A stretch of 64,000 nucleotides of DNA from Trametes villosa (Eukaryota; Basidiomycota; Agaricomycetes; Polyporales; Polyporaceae). The DNA is taken from positions 354,920 to 418,919 of the forward strand of contig PUDQ02000015.1 in assembly GCA_002964805.2 (NCBI GenBank). The letters run 5' to 3'. Below are positions 23,553 to 33,810 of this stretch, piece by piece (positions within the stretch are counted from its first letter, which is position 1; each line of letters begins with the position of its first letter). A model generated the notes under the pieces. It saw only the letters and a list, made by a program, of their open reading frames with translations, was not told the DNA's origin and made no database searches. A program made the translations under genes and the position numbers.

Positions 23553-25956
23553 ATGCCCCCAACATCAACGACCTCCTCGACAAAGGCTCGCCGCGCTGCA
23601 CCCACCACCGTCCTGCGCTCTAGCCAGCATTCCTAAGGCCCCGACTCGTCCCATCATAAGACCGTACCTCACAGTATGTCTGAGGATACGTGCTTCTGTC
23701 TGTATACCACCCCGGCGAGTGAATACCATCACAGGACGCCGCAGACGGGAGTGCAAGCCCTCGACGACATAGTACGCCGGATTGACTCGTTCAAACTCTC
23801 GCACGTCGCTAACTCTTCCCGGGGCTTGCAGGTTTCGGCAGGGCTGGCGACGTCACATATGCGCTCGATTCCAGCCGCAACCGATGTTCCCGAGACGACG
23901 CCACCATCCCACAAAGACTCTAGGAACTTGCCGTCATCAGCTACCCCAACCAATTCACCGCACGAGCTATTCCCGTACCCTCCTAGTCGCAAAACCCGGG
24001 GTCTTGAGTGCCAACCATCGCATACGCCACCGCGACCTCCCGACGGCGAGAGCATGAGCGCACCTGCGCCACCACAGGTAAGCCCAAGTCTCACGCTGCA
24101 GCCTAGCAAGTGATACTGATTGGATTGGCATGGCACCCTAGGCTCGAGGATATACCATCTCCCCCGTTCGGATCTCGCTCGCTCCCAATGCAACCCCACA
24201 CCCTATGCAAGACAATGCCGCTGTTCCCCAGGGCTCAACCATCGGCGGCCAGACCACTATCCCCACCACCGTTCCTTCACCCCCGCGCGTCGTTAGCAGC
24301 GTTCGACGCGGCGCTCTGGCCTATGCACACCGTCGCAACCTCCCGATAGCGCCACACCCCGAAGAACGCCCCGGAGCTGTGCTCCTCCATCCAGTAGCGT
24401 CTCAGAACCCCGCCACGACCTCGAACACACCTTCGGCTCGAGGACCTGATGCTCCATCAACGTCTACGGGAGCTCAAAGGACCCATCCGACTCATCGCCA
24501 CCGCGAGACCAGCCACCCGTATCACCGCACGTTACGCCCTCGCGACCCCGTTCATGCGCCTCCCCACCCCACGCCATCGCCTACCTCTTCCGGGGCTCAA
24601 GACAGCTCCGATGCCCTCTCGTCGTATCCCGAGCGTAACCCGGGGAATCACGCCCCACCCTCTGGCGCAACCGAGCCGCGCTCTACCTATGAGGACTCTG
24701 CGCAAGTGGGCGGCTCGAAACCAAACGGCAATCCTGAGTGGCCGCACGCGTTTACAGGCGGCCGCACGCATAAACCTAGTGGCCACCGCCGCGCAGGTGG
24801 GCATTCGCAAAGACGCGCCTGTCTACCACACGACCCCTCCCACGCAGCGCAAGAATCATCTCAGCCGCCCCGCGACACGCTTTTGGGAGAGCTCGCCACC
24901 AAGGCGATGCGCAGGGGAACGACCCCGGAGGGCGAAGCAACTAGCCGTCACGCCCACGTTGCACCTACGGCGGGTCCCGGAGCTGCCTACGGCTACAATG
25001 GCGCGGCGCAAACCTATGGCGCGTGGCGGCACGCCCCCGTCCATGTCGGAGAGGAATGTACAGCGGAGTGCGCGCCTGAAGTACGCCGGGATTCCCTCAC
25101 TAGCTATGCAGGAGAACCGCGCGCAGTGCACTATACGTTGCCCCCACACTACGGCTACGGCGTGCACCCGGACACGCAGGCTCCGCTTCGGGATCAGTCG
25201 ACCAGCGAGAATGCACACATCATCCACGCTCCGATACCGCGGCGCCCCGTGCAGCTGCAATGGATCGACTCCGACCCGGCACATCTCCCCCTCCCGGTTG
25301 CTAACTACTTTCCTCACACTCAGGGCTCCGCGTCTGGACCTTCCCCACCCGAATGTTTCTATAATCCCCGCCTCTCACTCGAGACCGACGTAAATATGCT
25401 ACCGCCCGCGGAGCCGCAGATGGATTACCGGCACAACTTCTCCCTCTCCCTGCCCATCACCGGTACAACCGCGTTCACAGAATCAGACTGCCTGAGAGGT
25501 GGCTTACGAGCACCAACCCCCACGCCGACGCAACAAACTCTCGATCCTGCTATAATCCTGGAGGTTGCTTATGCGGGCAACCGAGGCACACGTCAAGTGT
25601 CTTGGCCATCGCCGGACAGCGGTCAATTCGCGCTCCCGTGTTCGGGCCTCGAGACGTTCGTAACCCTCGAGGGCGAGGTCCAGTCCCCTGAAACCCATCC
25701 CCTCGCCAGCCGGGGATTGAGCACGGGATACTGCACTCCAGGCTCTATGGGCGATGACAGTGCCCCATGGTTCGGCTCGAGCTTACAGCAGGCTCATCAC
25801 TGGCCAGACACGTCCTATGATAACGAATGGAACGCCGCATATGCGGGCATGCCCACAGAGAGAAGTGCGCATACCAGCACATACTCCGCGCTCGATGGCG
25901 CAATATCCCACTCCCCCGACACCAGTCATTCAACCCATATTTCGCCCTTCTCCTGA
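23553..25956 (+). CDS. Unit 3: orphan family protein, subfamily B
   Basis: The main exon 24142-25956 (605 codons) is preceded by a 64-nt intron (24078-24141, GTAAGC...CCTAG) and an upstream exon ending at 24077; the first exon near 23553 (MPPTSTTSSTKARRAAPT) is tentative and I could not place its donor. The body is rich in Pro, His, Ser, Thr and Tyr. It aligns over its C-terminal ~250 residues with unit 5: RRPVQLQWID, LPLP, LETDVNMLPP, then SWPSPDSGQFALP, then PTERSAHTSTYSALDGAISH and a THI ending. There are no catalytic motifs. It was probably formed by duplication together with the partner block to its left. Followed by a hairpin 166 bp after the stop. Confidence 0.65.
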
Positions 25957-26121
25957 TAGATACTATGCCCCCTCCCCCAGATTACAAGACTGCGACAATA
26001 CAGCTTCATCATGTCCATCGCTTTCTATCCGCGCATGAAAATGCCTGGAAGGGAGATACGAAACCAGGGTCGCTCCGATACAGCAACTGCAGCATTCACA
26101 TCCAGATGCAGCCATCGACCA

Positions 26122-26166
26122 GCTATGAATCGATCTGAAGAACCAGTCTTAAGATCAACCCATAGC
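26122..26166. repeat. 3' hairpin of unit 3
   Basis: GCTATG...GATCT against AGATC...CATAGC, with the same flanks (ACCAGCTATG, CATAGCGCACCGG) as the hairpin of unit 5. Confidence 0.75.
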
Positions 26167-26980
26167 GCACCGGCGGGCCCTATCCAGTCCGATTCGCTCG
26201 TTCCATATCTATATTCATACCTTTTCGCACCTTGTCGATAGACCTTCTTGGGTACATGGCTAAACCCGTTACCAACTCGTATACCGATCGTCGAGCGGCA
26301 TGGATGGATGCGGGCCTGTGCAGCAGTGATGTTGCGACGTGAGCCAGAGAGCCGAACCGTAATAAACGGATGCTTGACTGGGTAGCCCTAGTGCCCTGGT
26401 GACTGAGGAAGAGACGATCGACGACGATAGGTAGGAGTTGACAATCGCGAAGACTCGGAGAACCGTTTGAAGCCCTCACCGCGGCGGCGGCAACTCCCGA
26501 GCTCTCAGATCTCAGATCTCAGCTACAAGTTGCCGCTCGACCGCTCAGTCCCTGCTCAGTCCACGTCTCAGCCTGAGTCTCCAAGTGCAACCTCAAGTGT
26601 TCACACTCTTGGACCATTTACCAGGAAGTCCCAAAAGCCTACCAGTCACTCTGCTTGATTTGCGGTGTCCATTCTTTACTCCTTTCTCCGGCGCTCGACT
26701 GACAATCAATGCAGTACTTTAGGTCATAAGTACTTGCAACTTGAAGAGCGATTTAAACATCATATATATCATCATTACAGGTAGGTATACAGAAATGTCT
26801 CGCTGGTATACCAGCGGGCGGATTCGCGGCGGTGCAGCGCGAGTGCCCGGACAGAGCTACCTCGAGTCAACTCCGGGTACAACTTCTCATGATCACTGCC
26901 CCAGCCCACGCTGATAATCATACTGAACCTATAATCGGTAGGGCTATGCATGTCGCGCATGTCGGAGGTACCTGACGTAC
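26167..26980. other. Intergenic region between units 3 and 4
   Basis: Contains A/T-richer sequence and a short internal repeat TCTCAGATCTCAGATCTCAG near 26504. I see no gene. Confidence 0.4.
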
Positions 26981-26984
26981 ACAC

Positions 26985-27205
26985 TCAGGCTACACCACCT
27001 CCGTACTTCCCTGTTGGGTATATTCGGAACGGGCTTACTTGCTGTGCCGCCGCCGCGTCCATCCAAGGCTGTCCTCGTTCACATGTCGGACATGCAGCGG
27101 GTCTTCTCCCAGTTCTGATACACGTGCGGAGTCTGCGGCGCTGGAATTTTCGGAGCACCTCTGGTCTGTTTCCGTGGCTTCTCGCAACCAGTGTACAACT
27201 CCGCC
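26985..27205 (-). pseudogene. Remnant of divergent partner of unit 4 (P4)
   Basis: Only the promoter-proximal part of the partner block is left here: a minus-strand SEYTQQGST piece matching SEYTQKGSL of P2, and the conserved DNA string GGGTATATTCGGAAC. The rest of the partner found beside units 1-3 is missing. Confidence 0.45.
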
Positions 27206-27208
27206 AAG

Positions 27209-27226
27209 TGTTGAAAAGAACAAGGC
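27209..27226 (+). promoter_or_regulatory. Conserved promoter box of unit 4
   Basis: TGTTGAAAAGAACAAGGC, 52 bp before the ATG, followed at once by GCTATA. Confidence 0.55.
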
Positions 27227-27277
27227 CGCTATACGCGCTCACCCCCGTCCTCTCCATCATTAGACACTCCTCCTACT

Positions 27278-29397
27278 ATGGCCGCATCCTGCAAGCAGCC
27301 CAACCCACCGCAGACTTTTGCTCGCGTCATGCGATCTCAATATCCCGATTCTGCTCTGAAGAGCAACTACAAGTGGGCGAAGAACTTGCAACACTTGGCC
27401 GAGAAGGTATGTTCGGTCGTCCCTGTCCCGACTAGTGGCGTCGTCGCTGACCAACGGGAGTGTCTCCGGGCATGTAGGGCCACTGCAACAAATTAGACCT
27501 CAACCCTCAGCACATTCACAACAAAATGGCTAAGATAAAGAGAGACCGGCGCCGGATTGCGCGACAAGCAGAAGCGGCCGCCACCGCGCGGGCGGCATCC
27601 GTACCGAAGGCGGTCCAGCGCACGCCAAACTGGCCAGCCCCCGCCATACCTCAAGCACACGCGCTGGGCATGGCAAGATCCACCGGGCATCCTCGGCCTC
27701 CCTCGAAACCCCACTGCGCCGACGGGCGTACCCTTCCTCCTCGCCACCCCTTGTCGGACGTGCCAGTACTATCCCAGGTGAGTTTCTCTTTGGCGCCACC
27801 TCGACGTACGGACGATCTGATCGTGTTCGCCAACCAGCAAGCAAGGCCTGGTGAACGCCACCCTATCGGGGACGTGTCTATCCCCGACCTCCCTAGGCCT
27901 ATCGGGCGCTCTCGGACGCAGGGCAAGAGGGCCTCTCAAGCCCCTTCCGGTGGCATACCCGTCGGATCAATGGGTCGGACCCCCTGCGCCACCGATGGTA
28001 CACACTATGCGCCTCCTGCTCAGCTAGTCGCTGCGCGGGGGGCGGCGTCCTGCGCAGGCGGTCCCCCGACCGTCAATCATACGTCACCGCTGCCATTTCC
28101 TTTCCCGCCCCCGGAAGCGACGATGACGGCCGTGCCCCCACCGCAGACTATGTCTCAATCTGCTATCCGACAGGGGCGCGCACGCCACCATCATGCGGGC
28201 GGGCATCCGTACGTATACGCACATACGCTACACGGTCCCGTCCATCAAGACGACAGCTACCTTCCGCCTCCTCGTAGAATGCCTCCCCAGCATACCGATA
28301 TCCAGGTCGTGCACGGCGGTGCTATGGCCTACGGCGGCGCGGCTGGGCCTCGCATCTCGGGTGCGCCTACCGCTGCTCTTGGGTATTACGATCATCGCGG
28401 CGTGGTGCCGGACTTCACGCCGGCGTTCCCGCCCATACCTACCCAGGTCGCGAGGCCCTATACGGAAGGGTATGCTCCGGTCGTGCATCAGTCGGAATCC
28501 ACAGCGCGTTCGTACGCAGCCTACTCCCAGGACCGCGCCAGTGGTGAGATCTTTGAGGGTCTGCGCCGCCCCCATCCAGCGCGCCAAACCACTGTGAGGT
28601 ACATCGAGTACGACGCTCAGGCTCGTCATCCAGCATCGCCTGCGTCCTTTGGGGCCGATAGACGCGGCGCATCCGCCCAACGAGAACAGCATATGCATAG
28701 AATCAATCCCGGCCCTCTCGGCGCTCACTCCTCCCCGTACCCTGCCGGGCCGCTCGCGGCGTATCCTTCCACCGAGGATATGTACAGGGTGCATCGCCCT
28801 CAGGAAACTTGTCCCGGGACAGATTGGAGTTCTCCAGCGGCACCAATCTTCGCACAGCAATGCGACCCCCCCGCTCTCGTGGATACAACTGCGCCCACCT
28901 CTGGGGCTTCGACGATGGGCAAACCAAATCTCCGGATACCTGAATCGCATCCTGTCAAACCTACAGACCGCCAGAACGACACTCCTCATGATCGTCGAGA
29001 CGCTCGCCATCGACCTTCTCGGCGTTATGAAAGCGCGCCATTGGCGTCCGAGCCGCCCCCTCCTCTCGAATCGGAGAGAGTATCGGAGGCACAACAACTT
29101 CTCATCAGCCCCATGTCGAGCAATGGGTTTAGTGTCCCTCATTGGCAGGCTGCCCCACTAAGCGGCAACGGACTCGGAAACCCAGGCCCTCTGAGCCAAG
29201 GAACCCCCAAGGAGCACACGTCCCAAAACAACCCTTGGTCCGTGCCTTCGGCGATCACACACCAAGACACAACAGTGCAGCGCGGAGGAGTACGCATCAG
29301 TGCGTATTCCACGCTGGACGGTGCTCTGTCTGCACCGCCGCCTATGACTGCTATCAATACCCATATTCCCGCCATCCCGTCAGCCCACCAAACCTGA
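27278..29397 (+). CDS. Unit 4: orphan family protein, subfamily B, 3 exons, 662 aa
   Basis: Exons 27278-27406, 27478-27777 and 27838-29397; introns are 71 and 60 nt, both phase 0. The second intron has no in-frame stop and a length divisible by 3, so it can be missed; the matching intron in unit 5 supports it. Residues 9-75 read NPPQTFARVMRSQY, then KNLQHLAEKGHCNKLDLN, then KMAKIKRDRRRIARQ. Length and spacing resemble a fungal HMG-box (PPNAF...R, a middle helix, then L....A..K), but the key aromatic residues are missing, so this is a hypothesis only. The rest is Pro/His/Gly/Tyr-rich and ends VRISAYSTLDGALS...NTHIPAIPSAHQT. It is followed by four tandem hairpin modules. Confidence 0.7.
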
Positions 29398-29540
29398 GTC
29401 CACAGGACTAGTACGCTGGAGAGACTGCGGACTACGTTTTCCTATTCATACAGTTTGAGAATGGACTCTGCAATGCATCCGCAACAGTACGCGATCGATC
29501 CGGGCATCAAGTTGAATGCCATTCACGTCCTAGATCTAAC

Positions 29541-29601
29541 CACCGATGAGCTATGGGTTCTTCTGATAACTGCTATCAGAAATACCCATAGCGTACCGGT
29601 G
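29541..29601. repeat. 3' hairpin of unit 4
   Basis: The strongest copy: CACCG...CGGTG outside, GCTATGGGT/ACCCATAGC in the middle, TTCTGATA/TATCAGAA inside, loop ACTGC. It starts 144 bp after the stop. The downstream flank (CTGCTAGTCCAACAAG...) recurs in the array below. Confidence 0.9.
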
Positions 29602-30022
29602 AACTGCTAGTCCAACAAGAAGCCTCTATAGGTCGTGATTCAGCCATACCTCATTCCGCGAGATGGGCTGTCCGGGTGCGCGGGTGTGGAAGTAGCCCAT
29701 TCCTTGGTTCGTTATTGCTTCCGGGAATTAGCGAACGAGCGCGACCGTGAGGGTGCGCTGCTTTCCGAGGAGTGCGTCGACCCAGCATACGATGTCTCCA
29801 AGATACCCAGAGCCTGCGTGAGGGCAAGACGAGAGGAGGTCGAGTCGGCAATCGATTGAATCAATGCGACATAATAGGCGCCCGTCCATACAATATGCCC
29901 GGCAACACCCGACGTACCGTCATGCCTACAGGACCGTATGCCGAAATATCTGCAAAGTCCGTCTATCTTCTACATGAAACCCCAGGTTATATCTACAAGT
30001 TCTTAACGTTCCACCCTAGATC

Positions 30023-30463
30023 CTAGATAACGCCAACTTCGATCTCGCAGTACCCGACCCCTCGATACACCTTCCTCCCGTGCTCTGCCGCCGCGTCGTC
30101 AGACGTCGCAGTCACGATGAGCCCGACGACCACAGTGTCGTGGTCTTCGTCCGGCTGAAGCGCTAGCAGGATGATCCACAGCCGCGGAGCGTCCCAGACG
30201 TCCGCCCAGCCCAGGTACGGCTGTCCCAGCTGCTGCTTGTCTGGCTTGAATCCGGCGTTGTCGCACGCGTCCCCAGCCGGCCCCCAGCGGCGCGCGTCCC
30301 ACACAGACTGCGGATAAACAGTGCGGTCAGAGTGCGACAGCCCTGGAATGTAACGCACCACGCTCCGAATCAACGCTCCGCGCAGAACGAGCGTCCCGCC
30401 CGTCACCTCGCCCAACGGAAGCGCGGGGTCCTTGGGCGTGACCGACCGGACAACCTCAGCCAA
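30023..30463 (-). CDS. Hypothetical protein, 146 aa, single exon
   Basis: An uninterrupted frame with ATG and TAG, starting MAEVVRSVTPKDPALPLGEV and ending YCEIEVGVI. It has mixed globular composition with several Trp and a hydrophobic WIILLAL patch; it has no signal peptide and no motif I recognise. It lies between the hairpin of unit 4 and the next hairpin copy, and its composition is unlike the Pro/His-rich neighbours. It could be a real small gene, or a remnant captured in the array. Confidence 0.45.
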   Translation of the reverse strand: MAEVVRSVTPKDPALPLGEVTGGTLVLRGALIRSVVRYIPGLSHSDRTVYPQSVWDARRWGPAGDACDNAGFKPDKQQLGQPYLGWADVWDAPRLWIILLALQPDEDHDTVVVGLIVTATSDDAAAEHGRKVYRGVGYCEIEVGVI

Positions 30464-30602
30464 ATACTGATCCCTACATCATCTGAGACTGCCGCCGATC
30501 CTACAGCCGGCCGGAACGTCGCCCGCAGCGATCGTCGAGACGCTCGTCAGCACTGGCATACTTCTTGGCCTGTGTTCTTCTTGAGTCGCATACTAGTTCT
30601 AA

Positions 30603-30665
30603 CCACCGATGAGCTATGGGTCCTTCTAACTCAACATGCTAGAACAACCCATAGCATACCGGTGG
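30603..30665. repeat. Hairpin module copy 2 behind unit 4
   Basis: CCACCG...CGGTGG arms, GCTATGGGT/ACCCATAGC core, TTCTA/TAGAA inner stem. The flank ACTGCTAGTCCAACAGG matches the unit 4 hairpin flank. No family gene lies before it. Confidence 0.85.
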
Positions 30666-30994
30666 ACTGCTAGTCCAACAGGAGAGCCTCCTGGGGTCAT
30701 ATTTCAGCCCTACCTCATCCCTCAAGACGCGTAGTTTGAGTGCGTAGCTGTGGACTGCGCAGATAGAAGCATTTCATTCCTCTGTGTGTCGTGCCTGAAT
30801 TAGCGAGCGAGCGCAGCCGTGAAGATGCAGAGCTTTCCAGAGGAATTCATTCGCCCAGCATAGCAATCGCTCGGGTATATGTATCTGGAGCGTGCGTGAG
30901 GTGATGACAAGAGGAGGTCGTCCTACATCCTGCAACAGTACACGATCCATCCGGATAAGTATTCAGCCGCATGTCATTCACATACCAGCTCTGA

Positions 30995-31057
30995 CCACCG
31001 ATGAGCTATGGATCATTCTGACATATCATGCCAACATAACCCATAGCGTACCAGCGG
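30995..31057. repeat. Hairpin module copy 3 behind unit 4
   Basis: CCACCGATGAGCTATGGAT...AACCCATAGCGTACCAGCGG. The 65 bp before it (CTGCAACAGTACACGATCCA...) match the 65 bp before the unit 4 hairpin, so the module includes 3' UTR-like sequence. Confidence 0.8.
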
Positions 31058-31320
31058 ACTTCTAGCCCAGTAGGTAGACATCCTTGAATCGTGATTCAAC
31101 CATAATTTAGCCCGCCCCGCAGGACGTGCAATCCGCTGGCGCGCGGGCGTGAAAGTGTCCCGCCGTACCATGCCGTCAACCTGCATCGAGTTGGGTTCAG
31201 GCTATCGAAGCATCGGCGAAACCGTCGATTATATATGTGTTCGCATGGTTTGGCAGTGAAATGTGGGACGTGAACTCGATTTCAAATACAAACCGCTTGC
31301 ACGTAAGTTACTTGATATAG

Positions 31321-31389
31321 CCCACCAGTGAGCTATGGGTCGTTCTCACATCATACGTGATGTCAGAAATACCCATAGCGTATGGGCGG
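31321..31389. repeat. Hairpin module copy 4 behind unit 4
   Basis: CCCACCAGTGAGCTATGGGT...ACCCATAGCGTATGGGCGG with an inner CATCATACGTGATG palindrome. Downstream flank again ACTTCTAGTCTAAC. Confidence 0.82.
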
Positions 31390-32005
31390 ACTTCTAGTCT
31401 AACGCAGAGATACTTTTGAATCATAGCCGGACCATACCTCGCACGCATCTCGTAGGGTCCTTGGTACGATCGCGCAGGTGTGGACATCCCCTTCCTACGT
31501 CTGTCGCACTTTCCCGGTCACTGACAAGCAGGCGGCCGGCGCAGAGACGCAGTGATTTCAGGAGGAGCATCCAGATAGCATAGCCATGTCTGCAGACTAG
31601 TCAGGGTGGGCAGGAGAGAAAAGGTGCGGCCTCCAGTGAGTGCGGCGATCGATGGATCAACACGAAAGAGCAGTGAGCGCCCGATTGGGAACACTACGGG
31701 TCTCCGGCAACTCCCGAAGTACTTAGACCGCCGCCACACCTTCAGGCCCGCCGACGACTCAGTACTCAGTCTTCCGCCTATTACCCACCACGTCCTATCG
31801 TACAGAAGGTTTCCAATGTGCCATCAGTATCTAGGTTTGCGCAGGGCATGATAGGCACGCTGTCAATGGCGGGCTCCTGCCGTGAGCCGCCCTGAGTGCC
31901 ACCGTCTCCACGTATGTCAGCCCCTCCCGAACTAACGCAATGTGTAGGGCGCAGTATGTATTTATTACCTTGCTCGTTGTGCCTATACTCTAACCATCGC
32001 ACGAA
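31390..32005. other. Intergenic region, end of the orphan-gene cluster
   Basis: Worn module flank sequence up to about 31600, then the upstream region of the hydrolase gene. No gene seen. Confidence 0.45.
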
Positions 32006-33318
32006 ATGCCTACCCAGCTTCCCCTCTCTAACGTCTCTACCGACGGCACCGCGCTGCGGGTCTTCGAGGACACCGGTGCCCCCAGTGGTAGCGATAACTA
32101 CACCACTTTGGTTATGCTCCACGGGCTCGGGTGGCATTCCGGTAAGTACTAAGGAAGTCCCAGGATTCATCTGTACTGAAGGTGAACTCCTGCAGGCAAC
32201 TTCAAGAATCTCCTCCCGCACGCGCGCAAGTTCAATATCCGCATAGTCCTCGTGAACCGTCGCGACTACCCTGGCTCGTTTCCCCTCACGCCCAAGGAGA
32301 ATGCGAAGCTCGCCCGCCTCGCGTCCTCCACAACAACCGCCGATGTCGCACAGGAGACCTCCGACGTCATGGCCGACCACGGCCGCGACGTCTACGATTT
32401 CCTCGTGGACTTCGTCAGCCGCGAGCGCATCCCGGTCGCCACGAGCAACTCTGGTGGTATCGTCTTGGTCGGCTGGTCGCTCGCCTGCGTGTGGATCACC
32501 GCTCTGCTTGCGAATGTCGTTTCATTCCCCATAGGCGACGTCAGACTTGACGTGTATGTCCGGCGCGTCGCCCTGTACGGTACGTGCGTTTGGGGTTGAC
32601 GTGCCCCTGTGTAGCAAGATCTGTCAGCTAACATGGCATGTGTAGATCCTTCATGCGTGCTGCTGGGTTACTCGCGCCCGTCCAACTGCTACAACCCCGC
32701 AACGGACCCCTCCATCCCTCCAGCGGAGCTACTTGCCCGCTACAACCAGTGGCTCTCGGGGTACTACACCCACGGTGACCTCTCAAAGCTAGGTCCGGAC
32801 GCGCTGGAGACACGAAACCCAGCGGCGGAACCCTCGAGTACGATGTCGCGCCTCTCTGCGGTTCAGATTGGCGACTCGGTGTACGGCCCCCCCATGGACG
32901 TCTCCGGGAGCGACCGCCTCTTAATCGAGGCATGCATGACGCACGGGACATGGGGGGTACTGAAAGATGACGCATTCTACCTTCGGGATCGTACCGACGT
33001 CACAGAGACGAGCGATTGGCGCCTCGTTGAGGTCAGAGTGGTCTGGTGCGATCGCTCGGTCTGGGAAACACCGCTGGCCGTCCACCTTCTCGACGAGGAG
33101 CTCCGGGAGACGAAGGACGCGGGTGGCAAGGCCGTGAGAGACGTTATCTTTGTTCGTGTGGGAGGCGCGAACCATTTTGTAAGTATGCCGACGTGGGCGG
33201 TTTAGCGGCGCATGCGAACGTGGATGACTGACCTTCCCCCGCCGGGGTACAGGCGCATTGGGACATGCCGGACAAGGTCATGAAGGCCTTCCTCGGAAAT
33301 GACCTAGCCATCGAGTGA
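32006..33318 (+). CDS. Alpha/beta hydrolase fold protein, 372 aa
   Basis: Exons 32006-32141, 32196-32579, 32646-33178 and 33253-33318 join in frame. The fold is shown by the oxyanion-hole block TLVMLHGLGWHSGNFKNLL, the strand NIRIVLVNRRDYPGS, and the nucleophile elbow LVGWSLA (G-W-S-L-A, Ser catalytic). The last exon supplies the histidine (AHWDMPDKVMKAFLG), typical of the C-terminal catalytic His. The substrate is not predictable. It lies just outside the orphan cluster and looks like an ordinary single-copy gene. The start is chosen as the first ATG giving the family N-terminus. Confidence 0.85.
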
Positions 33319-33810
33319 GATGGTGTGACAGGCCAGCGGTACACACAACCACACATACCAGAGAGTGCAACCGCTATTTTAGTTCCATCTCGGTGGCGTC
33401 GGGGTTCGTGGTTGGTACCTGTCGCAGCCTCAGAGCGGTTAACGTGTTTCCTTGTTATTGCACCGGTAGCTCCCTACCTACTTTACTTCATTCAGCGCAT
33501 AATAAAATTACATAGAACTTAATCGTTTCTGGGCATGAGACCAACTATGCGGAGTGGACTGTAGACTGGTTCATGAGGATCATCGGAGGAGAGTGCAAGA
33601 CGGTGGGTTCCCGACGCGGGCGCCGAAGCGCGTAACGGAGGTCGGACCGCCTGCCCGACTCCGAGTCAATCGGACAACTTTATTGGCCGCGCGACTCAGT
33701 TTGGAGAGACGAAACCTCTTTCCCTTGTACAACCGGCTGTAGGTAGTATAACGGGCTGCAAACTAAACTTTCAACCTCAAAGACATACCAGAAAAGCTGA
33801 AACAAGCGCC
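33319..33810. other. Intergenic region before PRO2
   Basis: 3' flank of the hydrolase gene and promoter of PRO2. A pyrimidine/A-rich stretch (AAACTTTCAACC...) lies just before the PRO2 ATG. No gene seen. Confidence 0.5.

Noticed and set aside
15814..31389. The repeated palindromes as a CRISPR array
   Set aside because: This is a eukaryotic genome, the copies are imperfect inverted repeats spaced 330 bp to several kb apart, and there are no regular spacers or cas genes.
12431..31400. The divergent pairs as the HD1/HD2 homeodomain mating-type locus
   Set aside because: No WF.N.R recognition helix is visible in any frame of the units or partners, and the usual flanking mip gene is not present. 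Only the head-to-head layout is similar.
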